DNA of 6,388 nucleotides from Bacillota bacterium (GTDB taxonomy: Bacteria > Bacillota > Dethiobacteria > Dethiobacterales > Dethiobacteraceae): positions 1 to 6,388 of the forward strand of contig QLUI01000110.1 of assembly GCA_018725345.1 (NCBI GenBank), written 5' to 3'. Below are positions 1 to 6,387 of this stretch, piece after piece (positions within the stretch are counted from its first letter, which is position 1; every line of letters starts with the position of its first letter). A program made the position numbers and the translations under genes. Below the pieces are notes generated by a model that was given only the letters and a program-made list of their open reading frames with translations, was not told where the DNA came from and did not search any database.

Positions 1-54
1 ACGACCATCAGTATAGGTCCGCACAGTATTCAAATCAATCATTTCTGGTTGCAT
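1..54 (-). CDS. N-terminal fragment of an unidentified protein
   Basis: An ATG at 54-52 opens a frame of 18 codons that runs off the window edge without a stop. The visible peptide is MQPEMIDLNTVRTYTDGR. An AAGGAG ribosome binding site at 68-63 lies 8 nt before the ATG, which is good spacing and the main reason to call a gene. I do not recognise the family from so few residues and propose no function. It has the same orientation as the arg operon, but about 200 nt of AT-rich DNA with a promoter-like sequence separates it from the last operon gene. It is therefore probably transcribed on its own. The second ATG (codon 5) is an alternative start but is less well spaced from the ribosome binding site. 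Confidence 0.6.
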   Translation of the reverse strand, partial: MQPEMIDLNTVRTYTDGR

Positions 55-128
55 GAGCGTCTCTCCTTGCTTTGACAAGCGGTTTTAAGACTATCATACA
101 ATAATGGAGAGAGTTTTACCAGTACTTT

Positions 129-156
129 ATTTTATGGTATTGAAATTAAATATCAA
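129..156 (-). promoter_or_regulatory. Candidate sigma-A type promoter for the gene starting at 54
   Basis: On the minus strand a -35 like TTGATA (156-151) is followed after 16 nt by a -10 like TAAAAT (134-129). Each differs from consensus at one position. The surroundings are strongly AT-rich, as expected of a promoter region. Transcription from here would give a leader of roughly 65-70 nt before the ATG at 54. A second -10 like TATGAT lies at 98-93, closer to the gene, but lacks a good -35 at normal spacing. The call is by inspection only. Confidence 0.4.
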
Positions 157-201
157 ATTGGAAATTTCTGTTTTCAGGGGATATGAGTTGTATAGCATTC
201 C

Positions 202-226
202 GCTAAGAAGTCCTCAGCTCTTTAGC
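202..226 (-). terminator. Weak imperfect hairpin after the arg operon, possible terminator
   Basis: On the minus strand GCTAAAGAG and CTTCTTAGC can pair around a 7-nt loop, with one mismatch and one G-T pair in a 9-bp stem. It lies about 33 nt after the stop of the last operon gene, where a terminator is expected. No T-run follows the stem on either strand, so it does not look like a standard intrinsic terminator. It could be an RNA 3'-end stabiliser, a Rho-dependent region or chance. Confidence 0.22.
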
Positions 227-251
227 TCGCGGGCAGCCTAAATTTATTTTG

Positions 252-260
252 CTCCTCCTT
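252..260 (-). promoter_or_regulatory. Orphan Shine-Dalgarno sequence overlapping the DUF5665 stop codon
   Basis: The minus strand reads AAGGAGGAG, overlapping the TAA stop at 261-259. It is as strong as the ribosome binding site of argB, which has the same TAAGGAGGAG arrangement. No ATG, GTG or TTG lies at usable distance downstream; the next bases are AT-rich and reach TAG quickly. It may be the remnant of a lost downstream gene, or chance. Confidence 0.4.
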
Positions 261-579
261 ATCGCATCTGCTCTTGGACTATTCTTACGATTTCGGCAAT
301 TTTATCGCCGATAATAGGCAGATTTAGCACCACCACACGCTGCAGAATGGAGATCAAGATGGCAGCCACAACGGTAGCTCCCAAAGCCACACCCAAACCA
401 CGAGCCACGCCGCCAAGTAAATTAATCCAAAAAAAACGACGAGGGTTATTTAAGAGCATCATATATTCAGCAATATTAAATTTTTCAAACTCCTGGACCA
501 GCTTAATGACCTGCTGATTTAGCCGGTCCAACATTGCTTCGTTATTTGTTTTTTCATCATTGAGCGGCAGTTTCTCCAA
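259..579 (-). CDS. DUF5665 family small membrane protein
   Basis: This 106-residue protein has three visible parts. Residues 8-45 form a charged, probably helical or coiled-coil segment. A conserved-looking NNPRRFFWIN stretch (44-53) leads into a GGVARGLGVALGATVVAAIL segment (56-75), which with following residues to about 85 forms one hydrophobic membrane helix. A C-terminal amphipathic tail (about 91-106) contains LPIIGDKIAEIVRIVQ. I recognise this pattern from the DUF5665 family of Firmicutes, whose function is unknown to me. There is no cleavable signal peptide, so a single-span inner-membrane protein is likely, orientation unknown. The start is TTG at 579-577, set by AGGAGGT at 593-587 with 7 nt spacing. 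Only 16 nt separate it from the argH stop, so it is probably the last gene of the arg transcript. A role in arginine metabolism is not implied by the sequence itself. Confidence 0.85.
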   Translation of the reverse strand: MEKLPLNDEKTNNEAMLDRLNQQVIKLVQEFEKFNIAEYMMLLNNPRRFFWINLLGGVARGLGVALGATVVAAILISILQRVVVLNLPIIGDKIAEIVRIVQEQMR

Positions 580-595
580 TTAGACTACCTCCTCT

Positions 596-1975
596 TTAAG
601 TTTTTTCCGCCAATAATGCCTTTGCTTGGCGAAGTTGAACTTCCACCGCATCCCGGGCTGTGCCGCCCCTAGATTGCCTAGCTGCCACACACGCTTCCGG
701 CGGCAGCAAATTCAGGACATCAACACTAAAGAGAGTAGATGCCGCCCTTAATTCTTCTTCCGTCAAATCCATCAACCGGCGGTCCTCTATCACGCATTTC
801 GCCACCAGGCGCCCCACCACAGCATGCGCCTCCCGAAAAGGCAATCCTTTTCTCACCAAGTAATCAGCTAAATCGGTAGCACTGGCAAAATCACCCGCCA
901 CCGCCGCATACATACGCCCTTTATTCGGAACAACTGTACGCAGCATAGCCGCATACAGTGTAAGGCAGATTTTCAAAGTATCCACCGTGTCAAAAAGACC
1001 TTCCTTGTCTTCCTGCATATCTTTATTATAAGCAAGCGGCAAACCTTTCAACACAACAAGCATTCCCATCAAGTGCCCAAAAACCCGTCCTGTTTTGCCA
1101 CGCACCAACTCTGCTACATCCGGATTTTTTTTCTGAGGCATAATGCTGGAACCGGTAGTAAAGGCGTCATCCAATGTGATGAAGCCAAACTCCTGGGAAC
1201 TCCAGAGAATAATGTCCTCACTCAGCCGACTGAGATGCGTCATTAGGATGGCTGCATTACTTAAATACTCCAGCACAAAATCACGGTCACTTACCGCGTC
1301 CATGCTGTTTTCATACAGCCGGGCGAAGCCCAAATCTTGCGCCACCATTTCCCGGTTAATGGGAAAAGTAGTTCCAGCCAACGCTCCGGCACCCAGCGGC
1401 ATCCAGTCAGCCCGTTTATAACTGTCAAGAAAGCGTTCCCTATCGCGCTGCAGCATCCAAAAGTAAGCCATCAGGTGATGAGCAAATAAAACAGGCTGGG
1501 CACGCTGCAAATGGGTATACCCAGGCATCACCACGTCCAAGTTGTTCTCCGCTAGGGCAATCAAGGCCTCCTGCAAATTACTGATCAAGTCAGTCGTTTC
1601 CACGATTTCTTTTTTCACATACAGGTGCATATCTAAGGCTACCTGATCATTGCGTGAACGTGCGGTATGCAGCTTGCCACCCAGCGGACCGATTTTTTCA
1701 AGCAGGCGATTTTCAACGTGCATATGAATATCTTCGAGCGACGACAGAAACTCCATTTCTCCCCGCTGAATTTCTTCTCTGATTTCCGCCAAGCCCACCA
1801 ACATTTTTTCCGCTTCACCCGCTTCAATAATTCCGCAGGCAGCAAGCATACGACAGTGAGCCATACTGCCGCAAATATCTTCTGCATACAGGCGTTTGTC
1901 AAACGAGATGGAAGCGTTAAACGCTTCCACCAGCGAGTCCGTTTCTTTAGCAAAACGTCCACCCCAAAGCTTCAC
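596..1975 (-). CDS. argH: Argininosuccinate lyase
   Basis: ArgH catalyses the last step of arginine synthesis in the cytoplasm, splitting argininosuccinate into arginine and fumarate. The 459-residue length is normal for this fumarase/aspartase superfamily member, which acts as a homotetramer. Visible motifs are the N-terminal KLWGGRF (2-8), TARSRNDQ (104-111), GYTHLQRAQP (152-161) with the likely catalytic His155, and the superfamily signature GSSIMPQKKNPD (275-286) with the catalytic serine loop. The C-terminal domain has DLADYLVRKGLPFREAH (368-384), as in true argininosuccinate lyases. The start is GTG at 1975-1973, chosen because KLWGGRF is the usual N-terminus and GGAGGT (1987-1982) lies 6 nt upstream. 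It begins 4 nt after the argG stop, so translation is probably coupled. The signature is encoded partly by a run of eight A residues, but the frame is intact. Confidence 0.98.
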   Translation of the reverse strand: MKLWGGRFAKETDSLVEAFNASISFDKRLYAEDICGSMAHCRMLAACGIIEAGEAEKMLVGLAEIREEIQRGEMEFLSSLEDIHMHVENRLLEKIGPLGGKLHTARSRNDQVALDMHLYVKKEIVETTDLISNLQEALIALAENNLDVVMPGYTHLQRAQPVLFAHHLMAYFWMLQRDRERFLDSYKRADWMPLGAGALAGTTFPINREMVAQDLGFARLYENSMDAVSDRDFVLEYLSNAAILMTHLSRLSEDIILWSSQEFGFITLDDAFTTGSSIMPQKKNPDVAELVRGKTGRVFGHLMGMLVVLKGLPLAYNKDMQEDKEGLFDTVDTLKICLTLYAAMLRTVVPNKGRMYAAVAGDFASATDLADYLVRKGLPFREAHAVVGRLVAKCVIEDRRLMDLTEEELRAASTLFSVDVLNLLPPEACVAARQSRGGTARDAVEVQLRQAKALLAEKT

Positions 1976-1979
1976 GTCT

Positions 1980-3185
1980 TTACCTCCGTCTTACGTTTTT
2001 ATCGAGCAAACCCTGTACCTTCAGCGGCAGCCCGAACAGGTTGATAAAGCCTGTGGCGTCGCGCTGGTCATAGATTACATCTTCACCAAAGGTAGCCAAA
2101 TCTTCACGGTAGAGGGAATGTGCTGATTTCCGTCCCGCCACTACGATATTCCCCTTATACAATTTCAAGCGCACCGAACCGGTGACGTTGCGTTGCGTAC
2201 TGTTAACAAAAGCATCTAGTGCTTCCCTCAGCGGTGTATACCACTGGCCGTAATATACAAGTTCAGCATATTTTACACCGATAATTTCTTTAAAATGCAT
2301 CGTTTCTCGATCAAGCGTAAGGCATTCCAATTCTTTGTGAGCCGCATAAAGAAGAGTGCCACCCGGTGTTTCATACACACCGCGGGCCTTCATCCCCACC
2401 AGGCGGTTCTCCACCATATCTACCCGTCCCACGCCGTGACGGCCGGCAATAGTGTTTAATTCCATCAGCAGTTCCACCGGACCGGTCGTCTTTCCGTTTA
2501 CGCTGATCGGAATCCCCATAGCAAAAGCTATTTCCACGTATTCGGGTGTATCCGGCGCATCTTCCGGAGCCACCGTCAAGACAAACATTTCTTTTTCCGG
2601 TTCGCTGTCCGGATCTTCCAAAATACCACCTTCAAAGCTCAGATGCCAAATATTGCGATCCATACTGTAAGGTTTTGTTTTTGTTACAGGCACAGGAATA
2701 CCATGTTTTTCTGCGTAGTCAAAAGCATCATCCCGGGAACGGATATCCCATTCCCGCCAAGGTGCAACGATCTTTAAATGGGGGGCGAGTGCCTTCACCG
2801 TCAGCTCAAAACGGACCTGGTCATTTCCTTTCCCTGTTGCGCCGTGAGCAACGGCGTCTGCCCCTTCTTTTTCCGCCACCTCTACCAGCCGCTTTGCAAT
2901 AGCCGGGCGAGCAATGGCCGTGCCAAGAAAATATTTTTCTTCATACAAAGCGCCGGCTTTAAGCAATGGGAAACAAAAATCACGAACAAATTCTTCCCGC
3001 GTATCTTCAATATAAAGTTTACTCGCGCCTGACTTTAACGCTTTATCATGTAGTGGAGCCAGTTCCTCCCCCTGACCCACATCTGCAGCCATAGCCACAA
3101 CCTCACAATTATACTTCTCCTTCAACCACGTAATAGCAATCGACGTATCGAGGCCTCCGGAATACGCCAAAATAATTTTCTTCAT
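1980..3185 (-). CDS. argG: Argininosuccinate synthase
   Basis: ArgG joins citrulline and aspartate with ATP hydrolysis to AMP and pyrophosphate, forming argininosuccinate in the cytoplasm. The 401-residue length is typical of the bacterial type 1 enzyme. The N-terminal nucleotide-binding domain shows the PP-loop AYSGGLDTS (7-15). HGATGKGNDQVRFE (114-127) is the family signature for substrate and ATP binding. Further conserved blocks are SMDRNIWHLSFEGG (174-187) and GVGRVDMVENRLVGMKARG (251-269), followed by the C-terminal tetramerisation region with a short basic tail. ATG at 3185 is preceded by GGGAGGAA (3198-3191), 7 nt from the core to the start. It follows argF by 28 nt and precedes argH by 4 nt. 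No key residue appears to be missing. Confidence 0.98.
   Translation of the reverse strand: MKKIILAYSGGLDTSIAITWLKEKYNCEVVAMAADVGQGEELAPLHDKALKSGASKLYIEDTREEFVRDFCFPLLKAGALYEEKYFLGTAIARPAIAKRLVEVAEKEGADAVAHGATGKGNDQVRFELTVKALAPHLKIVAPWREWDIRSRDDAFDYAEKHGIPVPVTKTKPYSMDRNIWHLSFEGGILEDPDSEPEKEMFVLTVAPEDAPDTPEYVEIAFAMGIPISVNGKTTGPVELLMELNTIAGRHGVGRVDMVENRLVGMKARGVYETPGGTLLYAAHKELECLTLDRETMHFKEIIGVKYAELVYYGQWYTPLREALDAFVNSTQRNVTGSVRLKLYKGNIVVAGRKSAHSLYREDLATFGEDVIYDQRDATGFINLFGLPLKVQGLLDKNVRRR
1982..1987 (-). promoter_or_regulatory. argH ribosome binding site embedded in the end of argG
   Basis: GGAGGT on the minus strand is made of the last two sense codons of argG (CGG AGG) and the T of its TAA stop. 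It sits 6 nt before the GTG start of argH. Ribosomes finishing argG must cover the argH initiation site, which favours translational coupling and balanced production of the two consecutive enzymes. Confidence 0.8.
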
Positions 3186-3205
3186 ACCAATTCCTCCCTT
3201 TATGC

Positions 3206-3237
3206 AAAAAAAGCTAAATTAGCATTGCCATAATGGC
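3206..3237 (-). repeat. Tandem short palindromes followed by T7 at the argF-argG junction
   Basis: On the minus strand the end of argF contains GCCATTATGGC (3237-3227) and GCTAATTTAGC (3223-3213). These are two 11-nt perfect palindromes, each with a single central base, 3 nt apart. They are followed at once by seven T (3212-3206) just past the argF stop. The layout resembles a weak intrinsic terminator or an RNA processing site inside the operon. Each stem is only 3-5 bp in practice, so strong termination is unlikely and readthrough into argG is expected. Confidence 0.4.
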
Positions 3238-4146
3238 TTTCTGGACATGGAGCCTATTTTCTGCCTGCTCGAAGACCAAAGACTGGCTTCCTTCAATCAC
3301 CTCATCGCTGATCTCCTCACCACGGTGAGCCGGTAGGCAGTGTAACACCATGGCGTTGTCTGCAGCCTTTTTCAAGAGCTGCTTATTAAGCTGATAATGC
3401 TGAAACGCTTTAAACCTAAGCTGATATTCCGCTTCCTGACCCATACTCGCCCAAACATCTGTATAAAGAATATCTGCACCTGCCACCGCTTCCAGCGGAT
3501 CTGTGGTGAGAGTAATGCTAGCTCCGCTGGCGACGGCACTTTCTTTAGCTTTAGCCACAATTGTAGCCTGCATTTCATACCCCTTGGGAGAGGCCACTGC
3601 CACATTCAAGCCCATTTTGCTGCAAGCCAACAGGAGGGAGTGGGCCACATTGTTACCGTCACCGAGATAAGCCAGTTTTAAACCTGCCAGTTTACCCTTC
3701 TGCTCCAAAATAGTCATCAAATCTGCCATCGCCTGGCAGGGGTGCAGCAAGTCTGTCAAGCCGTTAATCACGGGAATATCAGCGAAGGCCGCCAATTCTT
3801 CTGCTTCACTATGTTCAAAGGTGCGAATCATAATCCCATCCAGATAGCGGGACAATACGCGAGCCGTGTCTTTCACAGGTTCTCCGCGACCTATTTGCAG
3901 ATCTGTAGCGCTTAAAAAAAGCGCGTAGCCACCTAACTGGAACATGCCTACTTCAAAGGATACGCGAGTACGGGTGGATGCTTTCTGAAAAATCATGCCT
4001 AAAGTTTTCCCGAGTAACAGGCGATGTTCCAGACCAGCTTTTTTTTCCCGCTTCAATTGTAGCGCAAACCGCAAAATTTCGTACAGTTCTTCTTTACTAA
4101 AATCATGAACCGTGAGAAAATCACGGCCGCGCATATTGCTGACCAT
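3214..4146 (-). CDS. argF: Ornithine carbamoyltransferase
   Basis: ArgF transfers the carbamoyl group of carbamoyl phosphate to ornithine, giving citrulline, in the cytoplasm. From the chosen start it has 310 residues, the usual length. The carbamoyl-phosphate domain shows STRTR (57-61) and HPCQ (135-138). The ornithine domain shows LGDGNNVAHS (161-170), DVWASMGQE (230-238) with the SMG loop, and HCLPAHRGEEI (269-279). The SMG loop and HCLP motif separate it from aspartate carbamoyltransferase. The frame is open further upstream to a TTG at 4206, but ATG at 4146 is preferred. A strong GGGGAGGAG lies 7 nt before it, and MVSNMRGRDFLTVHDF resembles known N-termini. The biosynthetic cluster argues for an anabolic rather than catabolic enzyme. 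Stop is TAG. Confidence 0.97.
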   Translation of the reverse strand: MVSNMRGRDFLTVHDFSKEELYEILRFALQLKREKKAGLEHRLLLGKTLGMIFQKASTRTRVSFEVGMFQLGGYALFLSATDLQIGRGEPVKDTARVLSRYLDGIMIRTFEHSEAEELAAFADIPVINGLTDLLHPCQAMADLMTILEQKGKLAGLKLAYLGDGNNVAHSLLLACSKMGLNVAVASPKGYEMQATIVAKAKESAVASGASITLTTDPLEAVAGADILYTDVWASMGQEAEYQLRFKAFQHYQLNKQLLKKAADNAMVLHCLPAHRGEEISDEVIEGSQSLVFEQAENRLHVQKAIMAMLI

Positions 4147-4220
4147 CGTCTCACTCCTCCCCTTTAACTTTTCTTTCCTGCCTAGATACTGACGCAAAAT
4201 TAACAAAAAGAGAGATACAA
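4147..4220 (-). promoter_or_regulatory. argD-argF intergenic gap with the ribosome binding site that sets the argF start
   Basis: This 74-nt gap is the longest inside the operon. It holds GGGGAGGAG at 4162-4154, the strongest ribosome binding site near argF, which fixes the start at 4146. A TTG at 4206 in the same frame has no comparable site. I see no convincing promoter, terminator hairpin or ARG box in the remainder, which is pyrimidine- and A-rich. Confidence 0.6.
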
Positions 4221-5411
4221 TTATTTTTCAATCATGGTGAGCGCTTCTTGCAACACGGAAACCGCAAGATCAATATGTTCTTCCTCAATAATCAGCGGGG
4301 GGAGAAAACGCAGTGTTTTTTCTCCGATGCAGTTGATCAGCAGTCCTTGCTCCTGACAAAGCTTTGCCACTTTTGTTCCGTCTCCTTCGATTTCCAAGCC
4401 AATAATCAAGCCTAGCCCGCGCACTTCCACAATGCACCGGCAATCCAGCTCACGCAGCTTAGCCATAAAATAATTGCCCAGTTTCGCCACCCGTGCCAGG
4501 AATCCTTCTTCCAGCAGAACCTGGAGCACCGCAGTTGCCGCCCCACAAACAACAGGATTGCCACCAAAGGTGGAAGCATGGTCGCCTGGCTGCAAAGTAT
4601 CTGCCGCCTCACCTTTAGCCCCCAGCAAGCCAATGGGTAAACCTCCGCCCAACGCTTTTGCCAAAGTATAAACATCCGGCAACACGCCATAATGTTCGTA
4701 TGCAAAAAGTTTACCGGTACGTCCCATACCACACTGAACCTCATCAAACATCAGCAGCAGATTGGCTTCATCACATAAGTTGCGTAAACCCCTTAAAAAT
4801 TCGCTGCCGGCTGGATAAACGCCGCCTTCGCCTTGAACCGGCTCCACCAGGATGGCACAAGTATTTTCATTTACTAACGCCGCGAACGAATCCAAATTAT
4901 TGAACTCGCCGTAACGAAAACCGGCAACCAGCGGTTCAAACCCCTTGTGGTATTTGGGTTGAGCGGTAGCCGTGATCGCAGCTAAAGTACGTCCGTGAAA
5001 AGAATGGTTTGCGGTAATAATCTCATGCACACCGCTTCCCCGCTTCGCTTTACCGTATTTGCGCGCCAACTTTATTGCAGCCTCATTAGCTTCCGCCCCG
5101 CTGTTGCAGAAAAAGACTTTATCGGCGCAGGAATGAGCCACAACCTGTTCCGCCAGACGGATTTGCGGTTCCGAATAGTAGAGGTTGGAGCAATGTATTA
5201 GTTGGGCTACCTGCCAAGAGACTTCTTTCACCACCGCCGGGTGGCAATGCCCCAGACTATTGACTGCCAAGCCGCCGACAAAATCCAAGTAACGCTTGTT
5301 CAAATCATCCCAGACATATACGCCTTCTCCCCGATTGAGAAACAGTGTGCTCTCTGGCTGGCGGTTATATGTGTTAATAATATAGGCTTTCTCCCGGGCT
5401 TTCAGATCCAT
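4221..5411 (-). CDS. argD: Acetylornithine aminotransferase
   Basis: ArgD is a PLP-dependent class III aminotransferase that converts N-acetylglutamate semialdehyde to N-acetylornithine with glutamate as amino donor. The 396-residue length is typical. Motifs in order are GGLAVNSLGHCHP (46-58), NSGAEANEAA (103-112) for the PLP phosphate, SFHGRT (137-142), and LVEPVQGEGG (188-197). Then come FDEVQCGMGRTG (222-233) with the PLP-ring aspartate Asp223, TLAKALGGGLPIG (249-261) with the Schiff-base lysine Lys252, and HASTFGGNP (278-286). Related enzymes include ornithine and succinylornithine aminotransferases; the position between argB and argF decides for ArgD. It may also act in lysine synthesis, as some family members do. 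ATG at 5411 follows a GGGGGAGAG purine stretch and lies 12 nt after the argB stop, suggesting coupling. Confidence 0.96.
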   Translation of the reverse strand: MDLKAREKAYIINTYNRQPESTLFLNRGEGVYVWDDLNKRYLDFVGGLAVNSLGHCHPAVVKEVSWQVAQLIHCSNLYYSEPQIRLAEQVVAHSCADKVFFCNSGAEANEAAIKLARKYGKAKRGSGVHEIITANHSFHGRTLAAITATAQPKYHKGFEPLVAGFRYGEFNNLDSFAALVNENTCAILVEPVQGEGGVYPAGSEFLRGLRNLCDEANLLLMFDEVQCGMGRTGKLFAYEHYGVLPDVYTLAKALGGGLPIGLLGAKGEAADTLQPGDHASTFGGNPVVCGAATAVLQVLLEEGFLARVAKLGNYFMAKLRELDCRCIVEVRGLGLIIGLEIEGDGTKVAKLCQEQGLLINCIGEKTLRFLPPLIIEEEHIDLAVSVLQEALTMIEK

Positions 5412-5423
5412 CTTCTCTCCCCC

Positions 5424-6320
5424 TTAAACAGTAACCATGGTTCCGATACCGTGGTCTGTAAAAATCTCCAAAAGCAGCGAGTGGGAAATACGGCCATCGA
5501 CAATATGCGTCCGACTAACTTCGTTTTCCAGAGCCGTCAGACAGGCTTCTACCTTCGGAATCATCCCTTTGCTAATTTTGCCTTCCTCGATCATTTCCAG
5601 CGCCTTTGCTTTTGGCAAAGAGGAGATCAGGGAGGACGGATCAGACTGGTCTGCAAAAATCCCCTCCACATCGGTAAGCAGAATCAGCTTTTCTGCACAA
5701 AGGGCAGCAGCCAATTCTCCGGCCACATGGTCTGCATTAATATTTAAACTTTCCCCGTCCTCGCCTACCCCCACAGAAGAAATCACCGGGATATAACCTT
5801 CTTTGCTCAACGTGTGGATTACGGCGGGATTAACTTTAATGATATCACCCACATACCCGAGATCCACCGGTATCGGACTGCCATTGACCCGCTCCGAAGC
5901 ACGGCGCCTTGCCACAATCAGATTGGAATCCTTACCGGAAAGACCGACCGCTTTGCCTCCAAACTGATTTATTAGAGTAACAATTCCTTTGTTTACCTTG
6001 CCCATCAGCACCATCTCCACAACTTCCATAGTCTCAGCGTCAGTCACCCGCAACCCGTTGGCAAACACAGCTTCTTTCCCTAAACGATTCATTAATTGCG
6101 TCACTTCGGCGCCCCCGCCGTGAACCAAAATAGGGTTTATGCCAATAAATTTCAGCAAAATAACATCCATTATCACCGACTTTTTCAGCTCATCAGAGAC
6201 CATGGCCTGTCCGCCATACTTAATTACAAAGGTTTTATCCGCAAACGTGCGCAAGTAGGGCAACGATTCAATCAATACTTCCGCCTTGCCAATTAACTTG
6301 CTAATTTCCATTTTTGACAC
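5424..6320 (-). CDS. argB: Acetylglutamate kinase
   Basis: ArgB phosphorylates N-acetylglutamate with ATP, the second step of arginine synthesis and a common point of feedback control. From the GTG at 6320 it has 298 residues. Amino-acid kinase motifs are KYGGQAM (34-40), VHGGG (66-70), NGLRVTD (88-94), GLSGKD (126-131), NINAD (193-197), LLTDVEG (214-220) and KGMIPK (251-256). An N-terminal helix (about 5-24) precedes the first strand, and the protein ends with EIFTDHGIGT (285-294). In the family both features belong to arginine-inhibited hexameric kinases, so feedback inhibition by arginine is inferred. The frame is open to an ATG at 6383, but AAGGAGGAG at 6335-6327 lies 6 nt before the GTG, which fixes the start. 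The ATG at codon 4 (6311) is too far from this site. Confidence 0.97.
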   Translation of the reverse strand: MSKMEISKLIGKAEVLIESLPYLRTFADKTFVIKYGGQAMVSDELKKSVIMDVILLKFIGINPILVHGGGAEVTQLMNRLGKEAVFANGLRVTDAETMEVVEMVLMGKVNKGIVTLINQFGGKAVGLSGKDSNLIVARRRASERVNGSPIPVDLGYVGDIIKVNPAVIHTLSKEGYIPVISSVGVGEDGESLNINADHVAGELAAALCAEKLILLTDVEGIFADQSDPSSLISSLPKAKALEMIEEGKISKGMIPKVEACLTALENEVSRTHIVDGRISHSLLLEIFTDHGIGTMVTV

Positions 6321-6326
6321 CTTGTT

Positions 6327-6335
6327 CTCCTCCTT
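6327..6335 (-). promoter_or_regulatory. argB ribosome binding site
   Basis: AAGGAGGAG on the minus strand lies 6 nt before GTG at 6320. It overlaps a TAA (6336-6334) that closes another frame from upstream. It decides the argB start against the upstream in-frame ATG at 6383 and the downstream ATG at 6311. Confidence 0.8.
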
Positions 6336-6387
6336 ATGCGTCACCGCGGGCAGGTACTGTCCCGTTGCTTCCCGGTCGCTCATTTTT
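6334..6387 (-). other. Possible 3' end of an upstream gene (uncertain)
   Basis: One minus-strand frame is open from the window edge to TAA at 6336-6334, giving 17 residues that include GTVPARGD. If coding, its stop overlaps the argB ribosome binding site, as at the argG-argH junction. Equally, the window edge itself reads TAA at 6388-6386 in another frame, which could be the true end of the preceding gene. In that case this stretch is non-coding. The expected neighbour from operon order is argJ, but the residues are not a typical ArgJ C-terminus. Confidence 0.2.
6347..6364 (-). repeat. GC-rich hairpin upstream of argB
   Basis: On the minus strand CGGG-A-CAG pairs with CTGCCCG around a 3-nt TAC loop: seven base pairs with one bulged A. 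It ends 11 nt before the argB ribosome binding site. The sequence resembles the GGGACAGTACCTGTCCC kind of dispersed palindrome often seen between genes of Firmicutes and linked to REP-associated transposases. That link is from memory and only one copy is present here. Confidence 0.45.

Noticed and set aside
72..102. Plus-strand promoter-like TTGACA with TACAAT
   Set aside because: The spacer is 19 nt, too long for a good promoter, and no plus-strand gene follows.
55..258. T-box, riboswitch or CRISPR-like structure in the intergenic region
   Set aside because: No T-box consensus, no known riboswitch core and no regularly spaced repeats were seen; only a weak hairpin and promoter-like boxes.
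1125..1132. Eight-base homopolymer in argH, with similar runs in argF (4039-4046) and the DUF5665 gene (429-436), as frameshift or slippage sites
   Set aside because: All three frames stay intact and encode expected conserved residues such as QKKN; nothing suggests programmed slippage.
2546..2902. Plus-strand open frame of 118 codons
   Set aside because: It lies wholly antisense inside argG and its product is a low-complexity proline- and arginine-rich sequence typical of shadow frames.
4147..4206. Longer argF start at TTG 4206 (20 extra residues)
   Set aside because: The ATG at 4146 has a much stronger, well-spaced ribosome binding site and matches family N-termini.
5202..5747. Plus-strand open frame of 181 codons across the argD-argB junction
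   Set aside because: It is antisense to two certain genes, shows no recognisable domain, and its composition is explained by the reverse complement of argD and argB codons.
6321..6383. Longer argB start at ATG 6383 (21 extra residues)
   Set aside because: The extension runs through the hairpin and the ribosome binding site itself, and the GTG at 6320 is ideally spaced from AAGGAGGAG.
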